DNA of 24,865 nt, from assembly GCA_036272915.1 (NCBI GenBank), contig DATAXV010000047.1, positions 1 to 24,865 on the forward strand. Reading direction: 5' to 3'. Source of the stretch: DATAXV01 sp036272915 (lineage in GTDB: Bacteria; Chloroflexota; Dormibacteria; Dormibacterales; Dormibacteraceae). Below, piece by piece: positions 1 to 7,642 of this stretch (positions are counted from its first letter, which is position 1; the number at the start of each line of letters is the position of its first letter). Below the pieces are notes generated by a model. It did no database searches. It was not told where the DNA came from and saw only the letters and a program-made list of their open reading frames with translations. The position numbers and the translations under genes are program-made.

Positions 1-109
1 GGTGAGGGGCTCCTACCTCCTACAGCCCGCTATCTTCCGCCCGACCGCCACGCTCGTCCACTCACCGGCCCAACCGCTCAGCCCCAATGAGCCTTGCCGG
101 TTCCGGCCC

Positions 110-832
110 CTACGTCACCGCACACCCGTGCCGCGAACAGCTACGCATCGAGTGGAGCAGATCCTGACCGGCAGGAGCAACAATATCGGCCACGTCCAAG
201 GCTGGCGGTATCGGGATCGACGGCGTCAGGACCTGCGCAAAAGAGCCGTAATCTTGAGGCAGCACCAGCAAGTCTTGCCCACTGCCCCGTCGACCTGGCA
301 GCGCCTCCTCGACGCCGGACGCGAGATCTGTCGCCGACGAGCCAGTACAGACGAGGACCGCACGGTCGACGTCGCCTTCATCCCAAAGGACTTTGAGGGC
401 CATCTGGAAGTTGCGTACGGACGTAACTTCGTCAAGGAGGAGTAGTCTCTGTGGCCCTCCCCCGGAAAGATCCAGTGCACGGCGCGTCGAGCGCACGAGC
501 TGATCGAAAGGCTGTCCCTCGAGCATGTCGAGCGTGAGATAGATGATGCTCGAGGGTTGACAGCCACCAGCAAGCGCTCGCGCGACCATGAGTTTCAGGT
601 CTGTCGATTTGCCGACCTGGCGAGGGCCTCTGAGGATGTGGATGGCGGGCGTGGTCAGGTTCAGTGCCTCGGCCTCGGGTGCCCGAAGCTGGACGGGCTG
701 TTCAGCCAGGCGCCGGAGGTGGGGATCCTCTGCCTCCCACCGCTCTGAGCGCCACCATGGGTTGGCCCGGATGATGTCCTCGTCGCTCAACATCAGGTCG
801 TGATATCCGTTCGCACCAAAAGATGGCCACAC
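110..832 (-). pseudogene. AAA_14-type ATPase (ATP-binding protein), truncated
   Basis: The N-terminal half of a P-loop ATPase of the AAA_14 (DUF4143-associated) type. Visible: a Walker A GPRQVGKST near residue 69, a Walker B LLLLDE near residues 130-135, and a sensor-like LVCTGSSATDLASG followed by LPGRRG, the usual order in this family. Members are normally about 400 residues or more. This frame stops after 240, soon after LPQDYGSFAQVL, and I could not find the missing C-terminal half in another frame in the 109 bases left before the window edge. The GTG at 832 is the longest start; an ATG at 793 (MLSDEDIIRANPWW) fits the family start better. No Shine-Dalgarno is visible at either. The family's physiological role is poorly defined. 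I read it as probably a broken gene, with a genuine short form possible. Confidence 0.6.
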
Positions 833-833
833 T

Positions 834-884
834 TAGACTTGATAACGCCTAAAAGCCTGGGTCATTTAGGCGTTATCACGTCTA
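834..884. repeat. 20-bp inverted repeat at the AAA_14 gene start
   Basis: Left arm TAGACTTGATAACGCCTAAA (834-853) pairs with 865-884 across an 11-nt spacer; only one position of the 20 is mismatched, and the inner 13 bp (GATAACGCCTAAA) are perfect. It is AT-richer than its surroundings and sits immediately before the ATPase GTG at 832. There is no T-tract on the minus-strand 3' side, so an operator, promoter-linked dyad or mobile-gene boundary seems likelier than a terminator. Function is inferred. Confidence 0.7.
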
Positions 885-1088
885 GAATCCATGGTCCTAT
901 AGAAGGTCGCCCAGTGCCGAGATAGCCGGTGTCGGTCCGGCCGTGGCCGCCATGGGTTCGATGATCCCTTATGACCGGCCGCCTATGACCACGCGTCGTC
1001 GAAGACGCCGACGTGCCGAGCCAGCCGTACCATCCCGGCGACACGGCCAGTCTGGCTTCCAAACCCGGTGGTCGTCTCGCCCTGACGG

Positions 1089-1709
1089 TCAAGCGCCGGA
1101 CAGCTCGGCCAGGGCGGCGAAGGCGTCCTGCAGCAGCCGCCCGATGCCGGGCGAGGGCCGGTCCTCGCCGAGCAGCTGCCGGTGGCGGATGGCGGCGCTG
1201 CGCAGGGCGGCGACAGCGATGCGGGCGATCAGCTGAGCGCCAAACTCCTCCCCGTCGGAGGGGGTGCCAGCGAGGCGGCCTCGGATCGCGTCGGCGACCG
1301 AGTCCTCGACCCGCAGCAGGGGTCGCGGCGTCGCCCGCGGCAGCAGCGACCGGGGCCTGGGGCTCTCGCTGAAGAGCCAGAGCCGGGTGGCGCCAGCGTC
1401 CGCCTCGGCGCGGTGGACGACGCCGAGCAGCCCCTCGCGGACGGCGACGAAGGGAGGCTCTGAGGCGGGACGGTCGCGGATCGCGTCGTGGAGGACCTCG
1501 ATCCAGGCCAAGGCGTCGTCGGCGACCAGCCCCTCCTTGCCCTCGAAGTAGCGGTAGAAGGTCCGTTCGGTGACGTTGGCGGCCCGGGCGATCTCCTGGA
1601 TCGTCGTCGCCTCGTAGCCCTGCTCCTCGAACAGGCGCCTGGCCGCCTCGCGCAGCACGCGCCTGGTCGCTCGCTTGTGCGCCTCCCGGCGCCCCAGGGT
1701 CTCGTCCAC
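1089..1709 (-). CDS. TetR/AcrR-family transcriptional regulator
   Basis: A 206-residue protein with the TetR architecture. The N-terminal three-helix DNA-binding domain has its helix-turn-helix around residues 35-54 (TTIQEIARAANVTERTFYRYF) followed by GKEGLV. A longer helical ligand-binding domain follows. The start is GTG at 1709, with no clear Shine-Dalgarno, so it may be translated from a very short leader. The gene is divergent from the ABC exporter at 1824-3916, and two inverted repeats of identical half-site lie between them. By family habit it probably represses both itself and the exporter until a ligand binds; the ligand cannot be told from sequence. Confidence 0.9.
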   Translation of the reverse strand: MDETLGRREAHKRATRRVLREAARRLFEEQGYEATTIQEIARAANVTERTFYRYFEGKEGLVADDALAWIEVLHDAIRDRPASEPPFVAVREGLLGVVHRAEADAGATRLWLFSESPRPRSLLPRATPRPLLRVEDSVADAIRGRLAGTPSDGEEFGAQLIARIAVAALRSAAIRHRQLLGEDRPSPGIGRLLQDAFAALAELSGA

Positions 1710-1731
1710 GTGTCAAATCATCGCAAGAACG

Positions 1732-1745
1732 TGTCACATGTGACA
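1732..1745. promoter_or_regulatory. Probable TetR operator 1
   Basis: A perfect 14-bp palindrome TGTCACATGTGACA lies in the divergent interval between the TetR gene and the ABC exporter. It has the same TGTCA-N4-TGACA pattern as a second site 27 bp downstream. An extra half-site TGTCA sits at 1711-1715, just before the TetR start. The assignment as the TetR operator is inferred from position and symmetry. Confidence 0.65.
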
Positions 1746-1758
1746 GATCTTTCTAAAA

Positions 1759-1772
1759 TGTCAGATATGACA
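1759..1772. promoter_or_regulatory. Probable TetR operator 2
   Basis: TGTCAGATATGACA has the same TGTCA/TGACA half-sites and 4-nt spacer as the site at 1732-1745, with a different centre. Centre-to-centre distance is 27 bp, about two and a half helical turns. It lies nearer the exporter start and could control that promoter. Confidence 0.6.
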
Positions 1773-1823
1773 CATTCATCGACGTCGCTCCGGATCGCCG
1801 CCGCCGCCGGGAGGTCTTGAGGA

Positions 1824-2711
1824 ATGATGCCGGGCCTCCTCCTCGTCGCCGGCCTGCACCTGGGCCACGGCCACCATCCCCACGTCCGCCTGGTGCTGGC
1901 GCTGGTCGGGGTCGTCGCCGCCATCGTGGCCATCATCATCACCGTCGCCCTGGTCCGGCGCCGGCGCGGCGAGCGGCTGCCGGATCGGCCGAGGCGGTCG
2001 TCGGCCGGCGGTGACGACGACGACGCCGCTCCAGCGGCGATCCGGGTCGATCACCTCGGCAAGGTCTACCGCATGGGCCGGGTCAGCGTCCCCGCCCTGG
2101 ACGACGTCTCGCTGACCGTGACCGAGGGCGACATGGTCTGCATCATGGGCAGGAGCGGATCGGGCAAGTCGACCCTGCTCCGGCAGCTGGGTCTGATCGA
2201 CCGGCCGACCGAGGGCGAGGTCCAGATCCAAGGGATGGACGTGACCGCCCTCTCGGAGCGCGGCCGGGCCCGGCTGCGCCTGGAGAGCCTGGGCTACGTC
2301 TTCCAGGAATACGCGCTGCTGCCCGAGCTCACGGCCAGGGAGAACGTCTACCTGCCGGCGATGATGCTCGGAGGGAGCGGCCACGACCACCGGCGCCGGG
2401 CGCTGGAGCTGCTCGAGCTGGTCGGGCTCGGGGACCGAGTCGACCACCGGCCGCGCGAGCTGTCCGGGGGCGAGCAGCAGCGCGTCGCCATCGCCAGGGC
2501 GCTGGTCAACGAACCCCAGATCATCTACGCCGACGAGCCGACCGCGAACCTCGACTCGCAGTCGGCGCGGACGGTGATGGAGACACTGCGCCGGCTCAAC
2601 CGCGAGCTCGGCGTCACCGTGCTGTTCGTGTCCCACGACCCCGAGGACGCGCAGTACGCGAAGCGGCTGGTCCAGCTCAAGGACGGCCACATGACAGGAG
2701 AGCAGTCATGA
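1824..2711 (+). CDS. MacB/LolD-type ABC transporter ATP-binding protein with N-terminal membrane anchor
   Basis: A 295-residue nucleotide-binding subunit of the MacB/LolD/FtsE class. Motifs: Walker A GRSGSGKST at 109-117, Q-loop Gln161 (YVFQEYALLPELTA), signature LSGGEQQR at 213-220, Walker B IIYADE at 233-238, D-loop to Asp244 and switch His271. The ATPase domain begins near residue 73. Before it is one strong hydrophobic helix (about 23-44) ended by RRRR, then an acidic linker (DDDD at 64-67). That anchor is unusual, since these ATPases are normally soluble and held by their permease. GGGAGG at 1809-1814 sits 9 nt before the ATG. The stop overlaps the permease start as ATGA, so the two are translationally coupled. 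Likely an exporter of an unknown substrate controlled by the divergent TetR protein. Confidence 0.92.
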   Translation: MMPGLLLVAGLHLGHGHHPHVRLVLALVGVVAAIVAIIITVALVRRRRGERLPDRPRRSSAGGDDDDAAPAAIRVDHLGKVYRMGRVSVPALDDVSLTVTEGDMVCIMGRSGSGKSTLLRQLGLIDRPTEGEVQIQGMDVTALSERGRARLRLESLGYVFQEYALLPELTARENVYLPAMMLGGSGHDHRRRALELLELVGLGDRVDHRPRELSGGEQQRVAIARALVNEPQIIYADEPTANLDSQSARTVMETLRRLNRELGVTVLFVSHDPEDAQYAKRLVQLKDGHMTGEQS

Positions 2712-3916
2712 GATCGGCGCGCGTGTCCGTGTTCCTCGCCGTCCGCTCCGTCGTCCGTGGCAACTACGGGATCACGGCGCTGACGACACTGATGATGCTG
2801 CTCATCTACGTGAGCCTCCTCTTCCTGCCCTCGCTGATCCAGGGCGCCGTCAACCGGGTCAACGGCCTGCTCGTCGACACCGTCACCAGCGACGTCGTGA
2901 TCACCGCGGCCGGCAGCGCCTCCAGCATCGACGACCTCGACACCTACCTGAGCCAGATCAGGAAGACCCAGGGCGTCCAGGGGGCGACCGCCGTCTACCA
3001 CGTCGGCACCCAGATCTCGTACGGCAGCGAATCCGGCTCGTACTCGGTCGACGCCATCGACCCCTCCACCTACAGCCAGGTCTTCTCGACCCCCGGCAAC
3101 ATCTATTCCGGTCACTACCTGAGCGAGAGCTCGACCGAACAGATCTTCGTGGGCATCGGCGTCGCCGGGGCCGGCCAGACCAGCATCCGCGGCTACCGCG
3201 CCTCCCTGCAGACGGTCCAGAGCAACGACCAGGTCCAGGTCGGGCTGGTCAACGGCCACACCGACGCGTTCTCGGTGGTCGGGATCTACGACAACCAGTT
3301 CCCGCTCTCCGACAACAACGCCTACATCAGCATGAGCGAGGCCAACCAGCTGATCCCGGCCAGCCAGGACCAGGCCACGGCCATCTACGTGAAGACCGAT
3401 CCGGGGGCCGACGTGAACACGGTCGTGCACCGGCTGCAGGGCGTCCGCGGCGGCATGAAGTTCGAGACCTCGGCCGACCTGGGCAGCGTCGTCCAGGACC
3501 AGACCGCGTCGTTCAGCCTGATCAGCGACATCCTCAAGGTGATCTCCTTGCTGATGGCGGCGATCACGATCTTCATCATCACGTACATCGATCTGGTCAA
3601 CAAGCGCCGCCAGATCGGCATCCAGCGGGCGATCGGGATCCGGGGTGGGTCGATCATCGCCAGCTACGTGCTCAAGGCCTGGAGCTACGCCCTGATCGGC
3701 GTTGGAGCCGGCTACCTGCTGTTCGCCTATCCGATCACGGCGGCAGTGCAGCACCACCCGTTCCAGTTCCCCAACGGGCCGGTCACCCTGGCCACCACCT
3801 GGAACGAGATGAGCGGTGACATCGTGATCCTGGTCATCGTCGCCACCATCGCCGCCCTGATCCCCTCGGTGCGGTCGGTCCAGATCCGGATCCTGGATGC
3901 GATCTGGGGGTCGTGA
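2708..3916 (+). CDS. FtsX-like ABC transporter permease (MacB type)
   Basis: A 402-residue membrane protein with the MacB/FtsX topology: TM1 at about 22-42, a large extracytoplasmic domain at about 43-270 (MacB_PCD-like), then three C-terminal helices at about 277-296, 321-342 and 372-387. The conserved cytoplasmic segment NKRRQIGIQRAIGIRGG lies after TM2, as in FtsX permeases. It ends in a short tail with the RxxILDAIWG type of finish. It partners the upstream ATPase, sharing an ATGA overlap. No HlyD-type adaptor or outer-membrane partner is nearby, which suits a cell with one membrane. The substrate is unknown; lipids, peptides and antibiotics are the usual cargo of relatives. Confidence 0.88.
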   Translation: MRSARVSVFLAVRSVVRGNYGITALTTLMMLLIYVSLLFLPSLIQGAVNRVNGLLVDTVTSDVVITAAGSASSIDDLDTYLSQIRKTQGVQGATAVYHVGTQISYGSESGSYSVDAIDPSTYSQVFSTPGNIYSGHYLSESSTEQIFVGIGVAGAGQTSIRGYRASLQTVQSNDQVQVGLVNGHTDAFSVVGIYDNQFPLSDNNAYISMSEANQLIPASQDQATAIYVKTDPGADVNTVVHRLQGVRGGMKFETSADLGSVVQDQTASFSLISDILKVISLLMAAITIFIITYIDLVNKRRQIGIQRAIGIRGGSIIASYVLKAWSYALIGVGAGYLLFAYPITAAVQHHPFQFPNGPVTLATTWNEMSGDIVILVIVATIAALIPSVRSVQIRILDAIWGS

Positions 3917-3929
3917 GGTGGCCCACCCG

Positions 3930-4661
3930 TCAGGCGCGCAGGGTCCGCTCGGCGATGCGGCGGTGAGCGGTCAGCTCCAGCTCCGCCTCCAGCGAGGGCA
4001 GGCTGACGCCCAGCGCCCGTTCCAGGATGAGGTCGGCCAGGTGCGGGTTCTTGGGCAGCAGGCTGCCGTGGAGGTAGGTGCCGAAGACGTTGCCCTGGAC
4101 CACGCCCTCGCCGCCGTCGGCCCCGTTGTTGCCGTGCCCGGCGCGCACCCGTCCCAGGGGCTGGACGCCGTCCCCCAGAAACGTCCGGCCGCTGTGATTC
4201 TCGAAGCCGACCAGCGTCGGCGGGCGAAGCCCCAGCTCGGGCGAGGCCTCGAGCACGATGTCGCCGATGCACCGCGTGGTGCCGGCCTCGGTGTGGAGGT
4301 CGACCAGGCCCAGCCCGGGCAGCTCCTCACCCTGGGCGGTGCGGTAGTAGTGGCCGAGCAGCTGGTATCCGCCGCACACCGCCAGGACCGCGGCGCCGCG
4401 CTCGATGCCGGCACGGAGCGGCGCCGTCTTGTGCTCGCGCATGTCCTCGACGACCAGCGCCTGCTCACGATCCTGGCCGCCGCCGAAGAAGTAGAGGTTG
4501 ACGTCCTCCAGGTCGTCGGCGGGCCCGATGCCCAGGTGCCTGACCTCGGCCTCGATGCCGCGCCACCGCGCGCGGTTGACCAGGGTGAGGACGTTGCCCC
4601 GATCCCCATAGATGTTCATCAGGTCGGGGTAGAGCCAGCCGATGCAGAGGCGGGGTGCCAT
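3930..4661 (-). CDS. gatD: Lipid II isoglutaminyl synthase, glutamine amidotransferase subunit GatD
   Basis: A 243-residue class I (cobyric-acid-synthase-like) amidotransferase. The start motif LCIGWLYPDLMNIYGDRGN is typical of GatD. The nucleophile is Cys96 in AVCGGYQLLG, and the likely catalytic His is His198 in VFGTYLHGSLL. GatD hydrolyses glutamine and passes ammonia to MurT, which amidates the alpha-carboxyl of D-Glu in lipid II, on the cytoplasmic side of the membrane. The ATG at 4661 overlaps the murT stop (ATGA), so the two subunits are coupled. It ends 13 nt from the convergent permease gene. Confidence 0.93.
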   Translation of the reverse strand: MAPRLCIGWLYPDLMNIYGDRGNVLTLVNRARWRGIEAEVRHLGIGPADDLEDVNLYFFGGGQDREQALVVEDMREHKTAPLRAGIERGAAVLAVCGGYQLLGHYYRTAQGEELPGLGLVDLHTEAGTTRCIGDIVLEASPELGLRPPTLVGFENHSGRTFLGDGVQPLGRVRAGHGNNGADGGEGVVQGNVFGTYLHGSLLPKNPHLADLILERALGVSLPSLEAELELTAHRRIAERTLRA

Positions 4662-6016
4662 CAGCTCGACCAGTATGGCCGGGCCCAGCCCCGCCGCACC
4701 AGCTCGGCCCGGAGATCGAGCATGGCCGTGTAGGTGCAGAGGAGGTAGGCCTCGGAGCCCTCGGGCATGGTCGCGATCAGGCGGTCCAGCGCCTCGCCCG
4801 GCGCCGACACGGGCGGCTCCGCCGCCACCCCGGCGTGCTTGAGACGGACCGCCATGTCGTCGGCCCGATCGCCGCTGGGGACGACCGTGTCGGCCCGTCC
4901 GGCGAGAAGTTCGAAGTCCACGTCCCAGATCCAGGACACGTCGCGCCCGTCGGCGAGGCGGTCGTTGAGGGCGATCAGGTAGTGGCGCCCCTGGCCCAGC
5001 TCCTCGGCGCTGCGCAGGATCTCGTTGAAGCCGGTCGGGTTCTTGGCCAGCATCATGGTGAAGCTGCGGCCGTCGTGCTGGAAGCGCTCCTGGCGTCCGA
5101 ACGCCGCGGCGACCCCGGCCAGCCGCTCCGCCATGTAGTCGCCGTCCATGCCGAGGGCGACGCCGGCGGCGTACGCGGCGACCAGGTTGTAGGCGTTGTA
5201 GAGGCCTCCCAGCTGCGCCTGAAGGGGGTGTCCCCCGACCGTCATCCTGATCGCCTCCAGGCCCTGCAGCCCGATGTCCGTGGCCGCGACCTCGGGCGCG
5301 GGGCGGGCGAAGTCGCCGTTGGGGCAGGCGTAGACGCCGTCGTGCCCGACGTAGACGGCGTCGAAGCGCAGAGCGGCGCCGCATCGCGGGCAGGTCCGGG
5401 CGTCGGCGGCATGCGGCAGCGCCGGCGCCGAGACCCTGGCATCGTCGATCCCGTACCAGAGCGGCGGGCGGGAGAGCCCCAGGCCGAGCTCGCCGATGCG
5501 GGGGTCGTCGGCGTTGAGCACCGCCCGCGCCCCCTCCGGCAGCCGCTCCAGGCCGCGCTGGATGGTCTGGGCGAGGAGCTCGAGCTCGCCATAGCGGTCG
5601 AGCTGGTCGCGGAAGAGATTGCCCACCACCACCACCCGCGGCTGGATCTCGTCGATGGCGCGCGGCAGCGTCGCCTCGTCGATCTCGAAGACGCCCCAGT
5701 CGGCGCGGAGCCGCCCGTCCGGTCCCGCCGCCTGCACCGCCGCGGCGGTCGCCCCGAAGATCAGGTTGGCGCCGGTCCGGTTGGCCACCACCCGCTCCTG
5801 GAAGAGGCTGGCGACGAGACGGGAGGTGGTGGTCTTGCCGTTGGTGCCAGTGATCAGCACCGCCCCCTGGCCGAGCTGGGCGGAGAGCTTGCGGAGCACC
5901 TCGGGATCGATCGCCCGGGCGACGTCTCCGGGCAGGGTGGCCCCGCCGCCCCGACCGCTGAAGCGGGAGAGGGCGCCGGTCGCCTTGCCCGCCAGCACCG
6001 CCATCGCCTGGCGCAT
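4661..6016 (-). CDS. murT: Lipid II isoglutaminyl synthase, ligase subunit MurT
   Basis: A 451-residue Mur-ligase-like protein. Visible: P-loop ITGTNGKTT around 55-63, the MurT hallmark LAKNPTGFNE at 323-332, and NDRLADGRDVSWIWD at 351-365, whose Asp352 aligns with the Asp that completes the MurT-GatD catalytic centre. A zinc-ribbon insertion has Cys209, Cys212 and Cys231, but the expected fourth Cys is Gly234 (CPNGDF). Family members are about 440 residues. The ATG at 6016 overlaps the ispE stop (ATGA), which decides the start; the frame stays open further upstream inside ispE, but those residues are not Mur-like. With GatD it forms D-isoglutamine in peptidoglycan precursors. Confidence 0.93.
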   Translation of the reverse strand: MRQAMAVLAGKATGALSRFSGRGGGATLPGDVARAIDPEVLRKLSAQLGQGAVLITGTNGKTTTSRLVASLFQERVVANRTGANLIFGATAAAVQAAGPDGRLRADWGVFEIDEATLPRAIDEIQPRVVVVGNLFRDQLDRYGELELLAQTIQRGLERLPEGARAVLNADDPRIGELGLGLSRPPLWYGIDDARVSAPALPHAADARTCPRCGAALRFDAVYVGHDGVYACPNGDFARPAPEVAATDIGLQGLEAIRMTVGGHPLQAQLGGLYNAYNLVAAYAAGVALGMDGDYMAERLAGVAAAFGRQERFQHDGRSFTMMLAKNPTGFNEILRSAEELGQGRHYLIALNDRLADGRDVSWIWDVDFELLAGRADTVVPSGDRADDMAVRLKHAGVAAEPPVSAPGEALDRLIATMPEGSEAYLLCTYTAMLDLRAELVRRGWARPYWSS

Positions 6017-6768
6017 CAGCTCGGCCCCAGCGAGCCGATCGGCTCGGCCACCGCCGTCCAGCAGCAGAGCCCGCGGATCGCCGCCTCGGCCTGCCGCCGG
6101 CTCGAGCAGGGGCGGAAGAAGGCGCTGCCCGAGCCCGTCATCCGCCAGCCCGGACCGAGCCGCTCGCTGAACGCCACCAGGCGCGGCTCGACCGCCACCG
6201 CGGCTCGGGTCAGCTCGTTCTCGCCGTCGCCGCCAACCTGATCCCAGGTCTGGTAAGCGGCACCGGTGGAGACGCCGAACCCGGGCCAGGCGAGCGCGAA
6301 CCATCCGGTCGCCGCCGGCGCCGGCCGGAGACGCTCGCCGCGGCCCGCCCCCTGCATCGACCCTCCTCGCAGGGCGAAGGGGACGTCGGCGCCGACCCTG
6401 TAGGCGACCGCATCGAGGTCGACGTCGAGATCGTGGAGCCGGGCCAGGCCGCGCAGGGCGGTGGCGGCGTCGGCGCTGCCCCCGCCCATGCCCGCCCCCG
6501 CCGGGATCCGCTTGTGGAGGACGAAGCGCGCCGGCAGCGACCTCCCCGTCTCCGCCTCCAGCTCCCTGGCGGCGCGCAGCACGAGGTCGTCGTCGACGCC
6601 GCCGGCCAGCGTGGTCCGGGCGGCGCGCGCGACGACCAGGAGGTCGTGCAGGGAGAGCGTCTGCATCCGGGTCAGGATGCGGTGATAGCCGTCTCGCTCG
6701 ACGCCCAGCACGCGCAGGTCGAGGTTGAGCTTGGCGTGCGCGGGCAGGGCCAGAGCGTCGACGGGCAT
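6016..6768 (-). CDS. ispE: 4-diphosphocytidyl-2-C-methyl-D-erythritol kinase
   Basis: A 250-residue GHMP kinase that phosphorylates the 2-hydroxyl of CDP-methylerythritol in the non-mevalonate isoprenoid pathway. Motifs: PAHAKLNLDL at the N-terminus with Lys13, the GHMP ATP loop IPAGAGMGGGSADAATAL at about 88-105, GADVPFALRGG at 126-136 with the catalytic Asp129, and MTGSGSAFF at about 210-218. Somewhat shorter than the E. coli enzyme (283). It follows the hexapeptide gene by 12 nt and overlaps murT by ATGA. Isoprenoid (undecaprenyl) supply and peptidoglycan amidation are therefore co-transcribed. Confidence 0.93.
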   Translation of the reverse strand: MPVDALALPAHAKLNLDLRVLGVERDGYHRILTRMQTLSLHDLLVVARAARTTLAGGVDDDLVLRAARELEAETGRSLPARFVLHKRIPAGAGMGGGSADAATALRGLARLHDLDVDLDAVAYRVGADVPFALRGGSMQGAGRGERLRPAPAATGWFALAWPGFGVSTGAAYQTWDQVGGDGENELTRAAVAVEPRLVAFSERLGPGWRMTGSGSAFFRPCSSRRQAEAAIRGLCCWTAVAEPIGSLGPS

Positions 6769-6780
6769 CGGGAGAGAAGG

Positions 6781-7299
6781 TTAGGGCTTGAGCGTCTCGC
6801 GATAGGTGCGGGCGAGCTCCCGGTAGTGCTCGGCGGGTCTTCCCACCCAGCGGGCGGCATCGCCGGAGACCGCCTTCTTGACCTCGGCCGGCACACCCGC
6901 CGCCAGCATTCCCCCCGGCACCTCACCGCCCTGGCGGAGGACGGCGCCCGCGGCCAGCACGGCACCCCGGCCCAGCCGGCTGCGCTGGAGCAGGATCGCG
7001 CCCATGCCGACCAGGGCCAGGTCCTCGACGAAACACCCCTCGAGCAGCGCGCCGTGACCGATCGTGACCTCATCGCCGATCACCGTCGGCATCCCCTCGG
7101 CGCAGTGGATCACGGCGGTGTCCTGGACGTTGCTGCCGGCTCCGATCGTGATCTGGGCATGGTCGCCGCGGATCACAGCCCCGAACCAGACGCTGCTGCC
7201 GGCGCCGATCTCGACGTCGCCGATGACGACCGCGGTGGGAGCGATGTAGGCTTCCGGGTGGACGCGGGGCATCCTCCCCTCCAGCTGGTACAGGGGCAT
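6781..7299 (-). CDS. Gamma-carbonic-anhydrase-like hexapeptide-repeat protein
   Basis: A 172-residue left-handed beta-helix protein of the YrdA/PaaY/gamma-CA-like family. It has regular hexapeptide repeats (VVIGDVEIGAGSSVWFGAVI onward) and a C-terminal helix ending AEHYRELARTYRETLKP. Of the three zinc His residues known in gamma-carbonic anhydrases, His65 (AVIHC) and His82 (TIGHG) are present; the third position reads LLEGC, with Glu87 instead of His. Many annotated relatives share this, so carbonic anhydrase activity is doubtful. Its start lies only 47 nt from the divergent rpsT start, and the rpsT -10 box is 5 nt away. It heads the ispE-murT-gatD run. Confidence 0.85.
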   Translation of the reverse strand: MPLYQLEGRMPRVHPEAYIAPTAVVIGDVEIGAGSSVWFGAVIRGDHAQITIGAGSNVQDTAVIHCAEGMPTVIGDEVTIGHGALLEGCFVEDLALVGMGAILLQRSRLGRGAVLAAGAVLRQGGEVPGGMLAAGVPAEVKKAVSGDAARWVGRPAEHYRELARTYRETLKP

Positions 7300-7303
7300 G
7301 GCC

Positions 7304-7309
7304 TATAAT
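7304..7309 (+). promoter_or_regulatory. rpsT promoter -10 box
   Basis: A consensus TATAAT lies 37 nt before the rpsT ATG, giving a predicted leader of about 30 nt. No good -35 hexamer is visible 16-18 nt upstream; that stretch is the first codons of the divergent hexapeptide gene. Confidence 0.7.
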
Positions 7310-7346
7310 CCTATGCTCGTGCTGAAATCCAACCAGAGGGCAACTC

Positions 7347-7616
7347 ATGGCTAACACCACGGCGGCCAAGAAGGCCATGCGTCAGGACGCGGTCCGGGCG
7401 GCGCGCAATCGCTCGCTCCGTTCCTCGGTCAAGACCAAGATCACCAAATTCCGCCGCGCGGCAGCCGCGGGCGAGGAGATCGGCGAGCTGGCGACCACCG
7501 CCATCGCCGCCCTTGACCGCGCCGCCAGCAAGGGCGTGCTCCACCCGCGCAACGCGGCCAGGCGCAAGTCCCGGCTGGCCAAGCGCCTCAACGCCACCCA
7601 GACGGAATCGAAGTAG
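7347..7616 (+). CDS. rpsT: 30S ribosomal protein S20 (bS20)
   Basis: An 89-residue basic helical protein with the S20 signature: MANTTAAKKAMRQDAVRAAR at the start, NRSLRSSVKTKITKFRRA and a C-terminal GVLHPRNAARRKSRLAKRL. It binds 16S rRNA early in small-subunit assembly. Length is normal for the family (85-90). A TATAAT box and a strong terminator flank it, so it looks monocistronic. Its convergent neighbour holA is a common partner of rpsT in bacterial genomes, which supports both calls. Confidence 0.97.
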   Translation: MANTTAAKKAMRQDAVRAARNRSLRSSVKTKITKFRRAAAAGEEIGELATTAIAALDRAASKGVLHPRNAARRKSRLAKRLNATQTESK

Positions 7617-7642
7617 CGGGGGACCGGCGCCCCTGGCAGCTG

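Noticed and set aside
862..1737. A 291-codon minus-strand frame over the TetR gene
   Set aside because: The TetR protein is in the other frame with a clear HTH; this one is arginine-rich and has no domain.
4655..6241. A 528-codon open frame on the plus strand opposite murT and ispE
   Set aside because: It has no recognisable motif and lies opposite two clear enzymes; high GC makes long antisense frames common.
6017..6304. N-terminal extension of murT to 6304
   Set aside because: It is in a second frame inside ispE and is not Mur-like; the ATGA overlap at 6016 is the natural start.
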